From an uncultured Ruminococcus sp. (GTDB lineage: Bacteria > Bacillota > Clostridia > Oscillospirales > Acutalibacteraceae), in the NCBI GenBank assembly GCA_902766585.1, contig CACXDV010000220.1:1-9667 (forward strand): 9,667 nucleotides of DNA. Direction: 5' to 3'. Positions 1-6,237 of this stretch are shown piece by piece. Numbering within the stretch: position 1 is the stretch's first letter; every line of letters starts with the position of its first letter. The position numbers and the translations under genes are program-made. The notes under the pieces are model-generated. The model saw nothing but the letters and a program-made list of their open reading frames with translations. It did no database searches and was not told the DNA's origin.

Positions 1-667
1 ATGACTTGAAGGTACAGATCATCAGGCTTTCCGGAATGTCCTTTTTGTCAGCGCTGCATACGGCGTATCTGTAACCGTCATTCAGGAAGAATTCGCGGAA
101 AAAGTATTTTCTGCTGTCCACTGTATGTCTGACAGAAATATTATCCTTGTCAAGAAGAATACAGAAGTTATCCAGCGCAAGCCCGAAGCCAAGACCGGTG
201 GCTTTCATAAAGCTTTCCTTGAGTGTCCAGTAACGAAAAAACAGATCGTTTCTTTCCGCTTTGTCAGAGCATTTCATCAGGGCTTCGTACTCCTCCGCAA
301 AGAAAAACCTTTTCGCTATCTCCATATTTATATCCGTTATCTGCTCAACATCACAGCCGATATCATTATCCGAAACAGCGCAAATCACCTTTGTTCCCGA
401 ATGTGAAATATTGAATTTAATACCATGATCATTTGCGAGTTTTGGCTTTTTATTATGTTCTGTCGTAAATGTCAGGTCGGTCACTCCATGAGAAGCAAGA
501 GCATACTCCAGCAGCGCGCCAGCGCCGAGAGACAGTTTTTTGTCCTTATTGAACACCATACGGTCGGTTTTTGCTTTCCTGTCGGATGAAACGCGGTTGT
601 AGATACAGCGGAACAGTTCCGTATCATCTAACTCCCCGACATCTGCTGTATATATTTTTATCTGCAT
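1..667 (-). CDS. Sfp-type 4'-phosphopantetheinyl transferase (3' end outside window)
   Basis: The product moves the 4'-phosphopantetheine arm of coenzyme A onto a serine of a carrier protein (acyl, peptidyl or aryl carrier domains) in the cytoplasm. I read 222 codons from the ATG at 667-665 with no stop before the window edge; Sfp-type enzymes run to about 220-240 residues, so only a few residues are missing. Visible family motifs are NISHS (86-90, CoA-binding His89), GCDVEQ (104-109, Mg-binding Asp106 and Glu108) and WTLKESFMKATG (147-158, Glu151 and Lys155). The start is supported by GAGGA at 679-675, eight bases upstream of the ATG. The gene is divergent from the rest of the window. No polyketide or non-ribosomal peptide synthase is in view, so its carrier-protein partner cannot be named. 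The family call is firm; the specific substrate is not known. Confidence 0.93.
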   Translation of the reverse strand, partial: MQIKIYTADVGELDDTELFRCIYNRVSSDRKAKTDRMVFNKDKKLSLGAGALLEYALASHGVTDLTFTTEHNKKPKLANDHGIKFNISHSGTKVICAVSDNDIGCDVEQITDINMEIAKRFFFAEEYEALMKCSDKAERNDLFFRYWTLKESFMKATGLGFGLALDNFCILLDKDNISVRHTVDSRKYFFREFFLNDGYRYAVCSADKKDIPESLMICTFKS

Positions 668-713
668 ATCATTGTCCTCAGCAGTCTTTTGTTTTAACAA
701 AATATACAGATTT

Positions 714-742
714 ATTTTACCATTTTAAATGGTATTATGCAA
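714..742 (-). promoter_or_regulatory. Probable sigma-A promoter of the phosphopantetheinyl transferase gene
   Basis: On the minus strand TTGCAT (742-737) is followed after exactly 17 bases by TAAAAT (719-714). The predicted start of transcription lies about 40 bases upstream of the ATG at 667. The match is 4/6 to the -35 consensus and 5/6 to the -10 consensus. It is inferred from sequence only, but it is the best-spaced pair in the divergent intergenic region. Confidence 0.5.
719..733. repeat. Perfect 7-bp inverted repeat inside the promoter spacer
   Basis: ACCATTT and AAATGGT flank a single central T. The repeat lies almost entirely in the -35/-10 spacer of the minus-strand promoter and touches the last base of the -10 box. 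That is the usual position of a repressor operator. The arms are AT-rich and too short for a useful RNA hairpin, so a protein-binding site is more likely than a transcript structure. No candidate regulator is encoded in the window. Confidence 0.4.
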
Positions 743-785
743 TTGTTTTATGTGAAATTTTTATGATTTGTTAATTCACTTTAAG

Positions 786-813
786 GCAATACCGCACAAT
801 AATAGTGCATTGC
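786..813. repeat. Bulged inverted repeat in the divergent intergenic region
   Basis: GCAAT (786-790) pairs with ATTGC (809-813), and inside it GCAC (794-797) pairs with GTGC (805-808). There is a 3-base bulge on the left arm and an AATAATA loop. On the plus strand it is followed by TTTG and, 14 bases on, by the GGGGC/U-tract of the repeated promoter cassette. No plus-strand gene ends here, so a terminator role has no obvious client. Confidence 0.3.
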
Positions 814-826
814 TTTGTAATTTGCC

Positions 827-874
827 GGGGCTTTTCTTTTTGAAATTGCGGAAAGGGCAGCCTGTGGGGTGTGG
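827..874 (+). repeat. Diverged copy A1 of the repeated terminator-promoter cassette, lacking a -10 box
   Basis: The order of blocks matches the three intact copies elsewhere in the window. These are GGGGC (827-831), a U-tract (832-841), AATTGC (845-849 plus flank), a GGAAAGGG purine run, AGCC (859-862) and a GT-rich stretch ending GGTGTGG (868-874). Where the other copies continue into TATAAT this one continues into AATTGC, so it has no -10 box and is probably inactive. A working promoter follows about 40 bases downstream. Confidence 0.55.
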
Positions 875-913
875 AATTGCTCCTTGAATTGTTTTTATAT
901 TTTCCTGCGGCGA

Positions 914-942
914 TTGTCATGGGTGCAAATTTGTGGTATAAT
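914..942 (+). promoter_or_regulatory. Strong predicted promoter (copy A2) of the 986 gene
   Basis: TTGTCA (914-919), a 17-base spacer and TATAAT (937-942), with TGG just before the -10 box making it an extended -10. It resembles the downstream end of the repeated cassette: TGCGG at 906-910, then CATGGG, then TTTGTGGTATAAT, as in the copy ending at 7977. Unlike the other copies it has a near-consensus -35 at the right distance. The implied start of transcription is near 949. Confidence 0.7.
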
Positions 943-985
943 AAAAAAATCGGAATTTTTTCAGAAAGGCAGGATAAGACTTCGT

Positions 986-1330
986 ATGATAAGCAGGGAT
1001 TCTTATAGCAAAGAAGCGATCGACAGTTTGTATTCCGCAGTAGAAACTGCAATGGAAAATGACCATATCCTAGATTTGGAAAGCATTGCATATCTGATCC
1101 ATGAGGGCGATTTTTATTTACGAAGTATAGGACAAACATTGCTCTTTTGTTTTAATGGGCTGAGATGGGTAAAAGACGGTAAAATAAGTACAGTTGTGAT
1201 TCAGGCTCAGGAAGATCCTTATGATCCGGTCGGCGTTAAATGGGTAGTTGCTGATTGTGTAGATGAAAGAGATTTCATCCGTTACGGTGACCGTACAGCT
1301 ATAAATAAAGAATACAGATATATCAAGTAG
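986..1330 (+). CDS. Hypothetical protein, 114 residues
   Basis: I do not recognise this protein. It begins MISRDSYSKEAIDSLYSAVE and is acidic overall. It has a helical-looking N-terminal third (residues 1-45), then alternating hydrophobic and charged segments (QTLLFCFNGLRWV, ISTVVIQAQ, VKWVVADCV) that suggest a small alpha/beta fold. It has no signal peptide, membrane segment or recognisable catalytic motif. The frame stays open upstream to a GTG at 869, but that lies before the predicted promoter. The ATG at 986 has AGGA at 971-974 and a promoter about 45 bases upstream, so I place the start there. It appears to be a single-gene unit ended by the hairpin at 1430-1480. Its promoter resembles those of the signalling operon and of the 8009 gene. 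A small accessory or immunity-type protein is possible but unproven. Confidence 0.7.
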   Translation: MISRDSYSKEAIDSLYSAVETAMENDHILDLESIAYLIHEGDFYLRSIGQTLLFCFNGLRWVKDGKISTVVIQAQEDPYDPVGVKWVVADCVDERDFIRYGDRTAINKEYRYIK

Positions 1331-1429
1331 TATTCTGATGCATGATCAGTATGCGCTAAAAAACTTAAATGGCTGGCAGCTGCCGGAAACGGATATGCTT
1401 TTCAGTACTGTATGAATAAATAGTATTAC

Positions 1430-1480
1430 CCCCGGCAGAGTACGGCACCGATATGGTCTGCTCTTCGGGGCTTTTTCTTT
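1430..1480 (+). terminator. Rho-independent terminator after the 986 gene, forming the left end of cassette B
   Basis: CCCCG (1430-1434) pairs with CGGGG (1466-1470), and AGAG (1437-1440) pairs with CTCT (1461-1464). There is a small internal bulge and a 20-base loop, followed by C and a U-tract with one C interruption (1472-1480). The stem is only moderately stable because of the long loop. It sits about 100 bases after the 986 stop codon and runs directly into the next promoter. Confidence 0.55.
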
Positions 1481-1529
1481 TATTAATTGCAAAAATAGGC
1501 AGCCGTGGGCGTGTGGGGTGTGGTATAAT
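1467..1529 (+). promoter_or_regulatory. Repeated promoter cassette, copy B, driving the mntA-like gene
   Basis: Blocks in order: GGGGC, U-tract, AATTGC (1485-1490), A-rich run, GGCAGCC (1498-1504), GT-rich spacer, TGG and TATAAT (1524-1529). The hexamer 17 bases before the -10 box is AGCCGT (1501-1506), not a sigma-A -35. The other intact copies carry AGC at exactly the same spacing. The extended -10 probably carries most of the core promoter activity. The implied transcription start near 1536 is just upstream of the ribosome binding site at 1544-1550. Confidence 0.7.
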
Positions 1530-1558
1530 AATACTATTAAAACAAAGGGGTGTTTACC

Positions 1559-1849
1559 ATGAATATGAACGATATAAAAACTGCTGTTTCCAAAATAGCA
1601 GAGCAGTTTCAGATCAGCCGTGTTGTTTTGTTCGGTTCACAGGCTGACGGAACAGCTACCGAAAATAGTGATGTTGATCTTATTATAGAGTTTAGTAAAC
1701 CGATCACTCTACTGACACTTTCTATGGTTAAAGAAAAACTTGAAGATATGCTGAATAAAAAAGTTGATGTTATCCACGGTTCGATAAGAAAGACCGATAT
1801 GTTTGAAATAAAAAAGGAGATAGAGATAAGATCATACTTCAAAAAATAA
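1559..1849 (+). CDS. MntA-like nucleotidyltransferase (MNT-domain antitoxin of a HepT/MntA pair)
   Basis: A 96-residue minimal nucleotidyltransferase. The hallmark GSx10DxD is complete: GS, then QADGTATENS, then DVD, starting at about residue 26, followed later by the conserved KVDVIHG strand containing the third acidic position. In characterised pairs the MntA protein transfers AMP from ATP onto a tyrosine of the HepT RNase toxin and silences it; that role is inferred here from family and position. I chose the ATG at 1559 because AAAGGGG (1544-1550) lies eight bases before it. A GTG at 1550 overlaps that site and is rejected. The gene's end overlaps the reading frame of a HepT-like fragment (1825-2091), the normal order for such modules. 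That partner is truncated, so this antitoxin may now be an orphan acting on a HepT elsewhere, or a relic. Confidence 0.88.
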   Translation: MNMNDIKTAVSKIAEQFQISRVVLFGSQADGTATENSDVDLIIEFSKPITLLTLSMVKEKLEDMLNKKVDVIHGSIRKTDMFEIKKEIEIRSYFKK

Positions 1850-2091
1850 TATCAGAAATAGATATTGCATTTGAAATGCTTGGCGATACAAAGCAAAACG
1901 ATTTTCTGAATGACGAGAAGCTGAAAAGAGCAGTAGGAATGACTGTGATAAATATAGGCGAACTTGTAAAAAATGTTTCAGAAATAAATTCCTTAGCAGT
2001 CCCTTGTTTTACTGCTATTCTGCTGCTATCGGTTTCCCGGATTTGCCCTGCCCGGCGCGGGGCTTTTTTTAAAAAATTGCAAAAAAGGTAG
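1825..2091 (+). pseudogene. Truncated HepT-like (DUF86) toxin gene
   Basis: In the frame +1 relative to position 1, codons from 1825 read RDKIILQKIISEID, then FEMLGDTKQNDFLNDEKLKR, then AVGMTVINIGELVKNVSEI. This matches the first half of HepT/DUF86 toxins, with their helical bundle and conserved INIGELVK segment. Family resemblance ends near 1987. The frame then continues through unrelated sequence into the terminator and promoter of the next operon and stops at 2089-2091. HepT proteins are usually 110-145 residues and their active site, an Rx4HxY motif near the C-terminus, is absent. The usual start is also missing: AAGGAG (1814-1819) is present, but no ATG, GTG or TTG occurs in frame until 1876, leaving only ATA 1834 nearby. 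I infer a dead toxin with its 3' half lost at the junction with cassette C. Confidence 0.72.
2050..2070 (+). terminator. GC-rich terminator hairpin at the left end of cassette C
   Basis: GCCCG (2050-2054) folds back on CGGGGC (2058-2063) with one bulged G and a 3-base loop, followed by seven T residues (2064-2070). It is compact and likely efficient. It would end transcripts from the mntA-like/hepT-remnant unit and insulate the kinase operon. Confidence 0.65.
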
Positions 2092-2118
2092 CATAGGGCA
2101 TATAGGGTGTGGTATAAT
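2059..2118 (+). promoter_or_regulatory. Repeated promoter cassette, copy C, driving the phosphorelay operon
   Basis: Blocks in order: GGGGC (2059-2063), U-tract, AATTGC (2075-2080), A-rich run, GGTAGCA (2087-2093), GGGCATATAGGGTG, TGG and TATAAT (2113-2118). The hexamer at the -35 position is AGCATA (2090-2095), again starting AGC with a 17-base spacer. The predicted transcription start near 2125 leaves a leader of about 45 bases before the ATG at 2170. This is the only promoter I can support for the three-gene operon. Confidence 0.72.
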
Positions 2119-2169
2119 ACCTGATAAGAGTAAAACATAACAAACTTAAGACGGCAGAGGGTATAATAA

Positions 2170-5100
2170 ATGAAGAAAAAATTCAGAACAATACTTATAA
2201 TAGCAATCGTCGCTTTACTTCTTATAGCCGCTAATATTACAGAGATAGCCGTTGTATTTGATGCTACGACCTCAAATGCAACAAAATACGGTGAGGAATG
2301 GCTTGAGGTCATAGGCGGGGACCTTGAAAAGACCATTGATGATTCAAAGCTCTCAACTCTTGAATTTGCGCTTGAAGTTCAGCCTTTTGTTGACGACCAT
2401 GAAAAATGCGAGGAGATTATCCGTAAAAAGAAGGAGCAAATGATAGAAGCATCAAACTCTATCTGCTTCAATGTTTATCTTGCTACGGACGGCTGGTATT
2501 ATATACCCGACTTTAAGGCAACAGAGGGCTACATAATAGAAAAACGCTCCTGGTATATAGGCGCGCTTAAAATGAACGGAAAGCCATATGTCACAGATCC
2601 GTATGTTGATGCAATGACGGGAAATATTTGCTTTTCTGTTTCCGTAATGTTAGCGGACGGCAAATCTATAGCCTGTATGGATTATACTATGGAAAACATA
2701 CAGAGACATATCAGGCAGATGGATACGGTTAACAGTCAGCAGGCTGTTATCGTTACAGATGACGGTATTATTGCGGGCTGTTCGGACGAAATGCTTGTGG
2801 GCAAAAAGCTTACTAAGGAGTTTCCGGAGTATTCAGGCGTATTTTCACTTGTCAAAAGCAGTGAACATACCGTATCTGTCAATCAGCGCGGCAACAGTAT
2901 ATTTGCCACGTCGTCAGGCTTTGGCTGGTATCTTATTGTCAGCGAAAATCACTGGAACCTTTACGGGACCTCATATATAGCGATACTCGTCATTCTTATA
3001 GTATCCCTGTCCATTTTCGGCGTCATCATCACTCTGTATTTCATAGCATCAAGAAACGGAAAAAGGTCACAGGAGGAGCTTGATGCCGCAAAAAGCTATT
3101 TTTCTGATATATCCGCGGAGCTGCGTGAACCGCTCGACAGGATAATAAACGGTTCCAGCGTGGAAAATATCAGGAATTCGCCTGATTATGAACAGGAATT
3201 CGTGAGCATAAGAGAGGCAGGCGCAAGGCTGAATGAAACTGTGACAAAGCTACAGTCTTATTCGGGACTTATCGAGCGGAAGAAGGAAGAAGTCAAAAAA
3301 CAGGGGAAAAAGCAAAAACCCCATGATGTCACCTTGAGCAGACGATTCAGGGCAATAATTCTTTCTCTTTTGACTATAGTTACTGTTATTTGCGTATATA
3401 TCAATTACACTACAACTATAAGCTACGGCTCGGGACAAATGCAGAGGGATGCCGCAAGCTATGAATATCAGCTTTCCAAATGGATAAATACTCAGAAAAG
3501 CCTTCTGGATATGTTTTGCAGCAATATTTCGACCAACCCCGAAAAGCTTGAAAATTATGAATTGATGGTCGGTTATCTCGACAGAATAACGAAGCAGTTC
3601 CCGGAAATATCGGCAAGCTATCTTGCCAATCCCGATATGGAGCATACCGTTATAATGAATACGGGCTGGGAGCCTGATGATGACTGGCGCGTTGAAGAAC
3701 GTGACTGGTACAAGGAGCTTATGGCATCGGAAAAGAGCTGGATAATCTCCTCGCCTTATCTTGACGAACAGACAGGACTGTACTGCGTTACGTTTGCAAA
3801 GAGGGTATATAACGACTCAACGGGAGAATTTTTAGGTAATTTCGGCATTGACTTCTATATGGATAAGCTTGTCGATATTCTCGGCAGCAGCTACAGCGAC
3901 AGTCAATATGCATTTCTTGTTGATGCAAAGGGAGAAATAATAAACCACCCGTTCGGCAAATATCAGATGTCGGAGACTGATTCGACAAATATCGTCAGCC
4001 TGCCTTATAATTCGGTCGAGGTCAACGGCAGGGACAGCAATATAATAAAGGATTATGATGACAGATATAAGGTCATTATTTCCACAAGAAATGAAATGTC
4101 AGGCTTTTCAATATACGTTGTAACGGATCTGTTTTCCGTTTACGGCAGCGCGTTGATATCGGGCGTTGTCTGCATTGTGGCTCTGATAACCTGTGTTATT
4201 CTTGTGTATATACTCATGTCCAATCTGATAAATCTGCAGAACAGGGCAAATATAAAGCTTAAGGAATCCGCTGATGCGGCAATAGAGGCTGATAAGGCAA
4301 AGAGCGATTTCCTTGCTCAGATGTCACATGAAATAAGAACACCGATAAATACCGTACTCGGTATGAATGAAATGATACTGCATGAAAGCAGCGATCCGAA
4401 AATAAGAGATTATTCCGCAAATATACACAGCGCCGGAAAAACTCTTCTGTCGCTTATCAACAGTATTCTTGATTTTTCCAAAATTGAAGACCATAAAATG
4501 GAAATAATACCTGTGGAATACAATACGGCTGTGATGATAAACGATTTAGTCGCATCGGTAGCACAAAGAGCAGAAAACAAGGGGCTTAAGCTGATAGTAG
4601 ATGCAGATGAAGTGCTTCCTTCAATGCTCAACGGCGATGATGTAAGGATAAAGCAGGTCATTCTCAATCTTCTGACCAATGCGGTGAAATATACCGAAAA
4701 GGGCAGCATAAAGCTTACTGTGAAGGAAGAAAGCCGTACAGAAAGCAGCATAAGGTTATTTGTCGATGTAACGGATACCGGCATAGGTATTCGTGAAGAG
4801 GATATCGGCGCGTTGTTTGAATCCTTTACACGTCTTGAGGAAAAGCGCAACCGCCATATCGAAGGCACAGGACTCGGAATGTCGATAACAACTAAGCTGC
4901 TTGAAATGATGGGCAGCAAATTGGAGGTAAAAAGCGTATACGGTGAAGGTTCCAGCTTTTTCTTTACGCTTGAGCAGACTATTGCTGATGAATCTCCTAT
5001 GGGAAATTATGCAGAGCATACAGAAGCCGACAGGGAATCTGAGCATAACAGCAGGATACTGTATGCGCCTGATGCCAAAATACTTGTCGTAGATGATAAT

Positions 5101-5883
5101 TCAATGAATCTCAGGGTAGCGGAGAATTTCCTGCACCTTTACGGTATCGAGCCTGAGCTTGTATCATCTGGCAGCAGGTGTCTGGAGCTTGTAAGAAGCA
5201 ATAGATATGATATTATATTCCTTGACCATATGATGCCGAAAATGGACGGTATCGAGGTTATCAGGGAAATCAGAAAAAACAGGCTTGTACCCGAAGCAAC
5301 AAGGGTAATCGTTCTTACCGCGAATGCCGTTATCGGCGCAAGGGAAAGGTATTTGTCCGAAGGCTTTGACGGCTATCTGACTAAGCCTATTGAAAACAAG
5401 GAACTTGAAAAATGTCTGCGTCAGAATCTGCCTGAGGATAAAAAGCAGTTCATGGATATAAAGGAAGCTAAAAGGCATGAACAGGAAGCAGCGGATGAGG
5501 ACAGCTTCTCAATGAAGGATATTATTGGTATCAGAGAAATTTGTCCAGCGCTGAATATGTCGGCAGGAATGGCAAACTGTATGGATTCAAAGGAATTCTG
5601 GATAGATACTGCAAGCGGATTTGTCAGCTCCGAACGCACGGGAGAGCTTTGCTCCGCTTATGAAAGCAAGGATATAAAGGCATATCGTATCGTAGTACAC
5701 AGCATGAAAAGCGCTGCAAGGACTATCGGAGCAGAGCTTGTTTCCGAACACGCAAGGCTGCTTGAATTTGCAGCGGCGGACGGCGATACGGAATATATAC
5801 GAAAGCATCATGCCGGATTTTTAACGGAATTCAGAGAGCTTGTTGAAAAAGTGAAAGAGGTGTTAAAGCTATGGGAAAAATAA
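2170..5883 (+). CDS. Hybrid histidine kinase: two Cache sensors, one inactive and one active DHp domain, ATPase, receiver and Hpt
   Basis: A 1237-residue membrane sensor kinase that should autophosphorylate and pass phosphate through its own receiver and Hpt to downstream receivers. Order of parts: TM1 (about 7-23); Cache sensor 1 (31-265) with RSWY (126-129) and DPY (143-145); TM2 (268-293); a DHp-like helical pair (303-369); TM3 (393-412); Cache sensor 2 (415-655) with RDWY (511-514) and SPY (528-530); TM4 (658-683); HisKA with His720 in SHEIRTP; HATPase with N box Asn837, G1 DTGIGI (869-874), F box and G2 GTGLGM (899-904); receiver with Asp975/Asp976, phospho-acceptor Asp1019, Thr1050 and Lys1072; Hpt (about 1113-1237) with His1177 in HSMKSAA. 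The first DHp reads SAELREPL where SHEIRTPI is expected: Ala316 replaces the histidine and no ATPase follows. The start has AGAGGG at 2156-2161. The end overlaps the next gene by 13 bases. The extracellular ligand is unknown. Confidence 0.95.
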   Translation: MKKKFRTILIIAIVALLLIAANITEIAVVFDATTSNATKYGEEWLEVIGGDLEKTIDDSKLSTLEFALEVQPFVDDHEKCEEIIRKKKEQMIEASNSICFNVYLATDGWYYIPDFKATEGYIIEKRSWYIGALKMNGKPYVTDPYVDAMTGNICFSVSVMLADGKSIACMDYTMENIQRHIRQMDTVNSQQAVIVTDDGIIAGCSDEMLVGKKLTKEFPEYSGVFSLVKSSEHTVSVNQRGNSIFATSSGFGWYLIVSENHWNLYGTSYIAILVILIVSLSIFGVIITLYFIASRNGKRSQEELDAAKSYFSDISAELREPLDRIINGSSVENIRNSPDYEQEFVSIREAGARLNETVTKLQSYSGLIERKKEEVKKQGKKQKPHDVTLSRRFRAIILSLLTIVTVICVYINYTTTISYGSGQMQRDAASYEYQLSKWINTQKSLLDMFCSNISTNPEKLENYELMVGYLDRITKQFPEISASYLANPDMEHTVIMNTGWEPDDDWRVEERDWYKELMASEKSWIISSPYLDEQTGLYCVTFAKRVYNDSTGEFLGNFGIDFYMDKLVDILGSSYSDSQYAFLVDAKGEIINHPFGKYQMSETDSTNIVSLPYNSVEVNGRDSNIIKDYDDRYKVIISTRNEMSGFSIYVVTDLFSVYGSALISGVVCIVALITCVILVYILMSNLINLQNRANIKLKESADAAIEADKAKSDFLAQMSHEIRTPINTVLGMNEMILHESSDPKIRDYSANIHSAGKTLLSLINSILDFSKIEDHKMEIIPVEYNTAVMINDLVASVAQRAENKGLKLIVDADEVLPSMLNGDDVRIKQVILNLLTNAVKYTEKGSIKLTVKEESRTESSIRLFVDVTDTGIGIREEDIGALFESFTRLEEKRNRHIEGTGLGMSITTKLLEMMGSKLEVKSVYGEGSSFFFTLEQTIADESPMGNYAEHTEADRESEHNSRILYAPDAKILVVDDNSMNLRVAENFLHLYGIEPELVSSGSRCLELVRSNRYDIIFLDHMMPKMDGIEVIREIRKNRLVPEATRVIVLTANAVIGARERYLSEGFDGYLTKPIENKELEKCLRQNLPEDKKQFMDIKEAKRHEQEAADEDSFSMKDIIGIREICPALNMSAGMANCMDSKEFWIDTASGFVSSERTGELCSAYESKDIKAYRIVVHSMKSAARTIGAELVSEHARLLEFAAADGDTEYIRKHHAGFLTEFRELVEKVKEVLKLWEK

Positions 5884-6236
5884 TGTTTATTGATGATGAC
5901 GCTATGGTGCTGAGAATGGTCGGATTTATAATGAAAAAAAGCGGTGATCAGATATTGACTGCCGACTGCGGAAAGCAGGGAATAGCTGATGCAAGGAAAG
6001 AGCAGCCCGATATTATATTTGTTGATGCTGAAATGCCTGAAACGGACGGCTTTGAGGTTATACGCCGGCTAAAGGCGGACAGTGTGACAGCGGGTATTCC
6101 GGTGTATATGATGTCCGGTACAGTTACGGACGAGATAATAGCCGAGGCAAAAGAACTCGGCGCGGCTGATATCGTTGAAAAGCCGCTTAATGCAGCTATG
6201 ATACTTGATATAATAAAGAATACGGGAGGAAACTGA
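5871..6236 (+). CDS. Stand-alone receiver domain protein (CheY-like response regulator)
   Basis: A 121-residue cytoplasmic receiver with no output domain. It has the acidic pocket Asp8/Asp9/Asp10 in FIDDD, phospho-acceptor Asp52 in IIFVDAEMP, switch residue Ser82 in MMSGT, and Lys104 in VEKP, so phosphorylation chemistry should be intact. It overlaps the kinase gene by 13 bases and is preceded by AAAGAGG (5854-5860) inside the kinase C-terminus, implying translational coupling. An in-frame ATG at 5883 would remove part of the first beta strand, so 5871 is preferred. It probably exchanges phosphate with the kinase Hpt (His1177) or with the Hpt of the following HD-GYP protein. It could act as a phosphate sink, shuttle or protein-binding switch; which of these cannot be told from sequence. 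Confidence 0.93.
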   Translation: MGKIMFIDDDAMVLRMVGFIMKKSGDQILTADCGKQGIADARKEQPDIIFVDAEMPETDGFEVIRRLKADSVTAGIPVYMMSGTVTDEIIAEAKELGAADIVEKPLNAAMILDIIKNTGGN

Positions 6237-6237
6237 A

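Noticed and set aside
125..414. Plus-strand open frames over the left edge
   Set aside because: They are antisense to the phosphopantetheinyl transferase, whose conserved motifs on the minus strand show which frame is coding.
869..985. Upstream GTG start giving a 153-residue version of the 986 protein
   Set aside because: It lies before the predicted promoter (-10 box 937-942) and inside the repeated cassette, and has no proper ribosome binding site; the ATG at 986 fits better.
1501..1523. Possible G-quadruplex in the GT-rich spacer of cassette B
   Set aside because: Only two-layer G runs could pair, and copies C and D have fewer G runs, so the structure is not conserved across the family.
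1839..2336. Minus-strand open frame across the hepT remnant and kinase start
   Set aside because: It crosses a terminator and promoter and overlaps well-supported plus-strand coding sequence; its hydrophobic composition mirrors the opposite strand.
4410..4919. Long minus-strand open frame inside the kinase
   Set aside because: It is fully antisense to the HisKA and ATPase domains and has no family motif.
5883..6236. Alternative ATG start of the stand-alone receiver
   Set aside because: It would remove part of the first beta strand; the ATG at 5871 has a usable ribosome binding site and gives the full fold.
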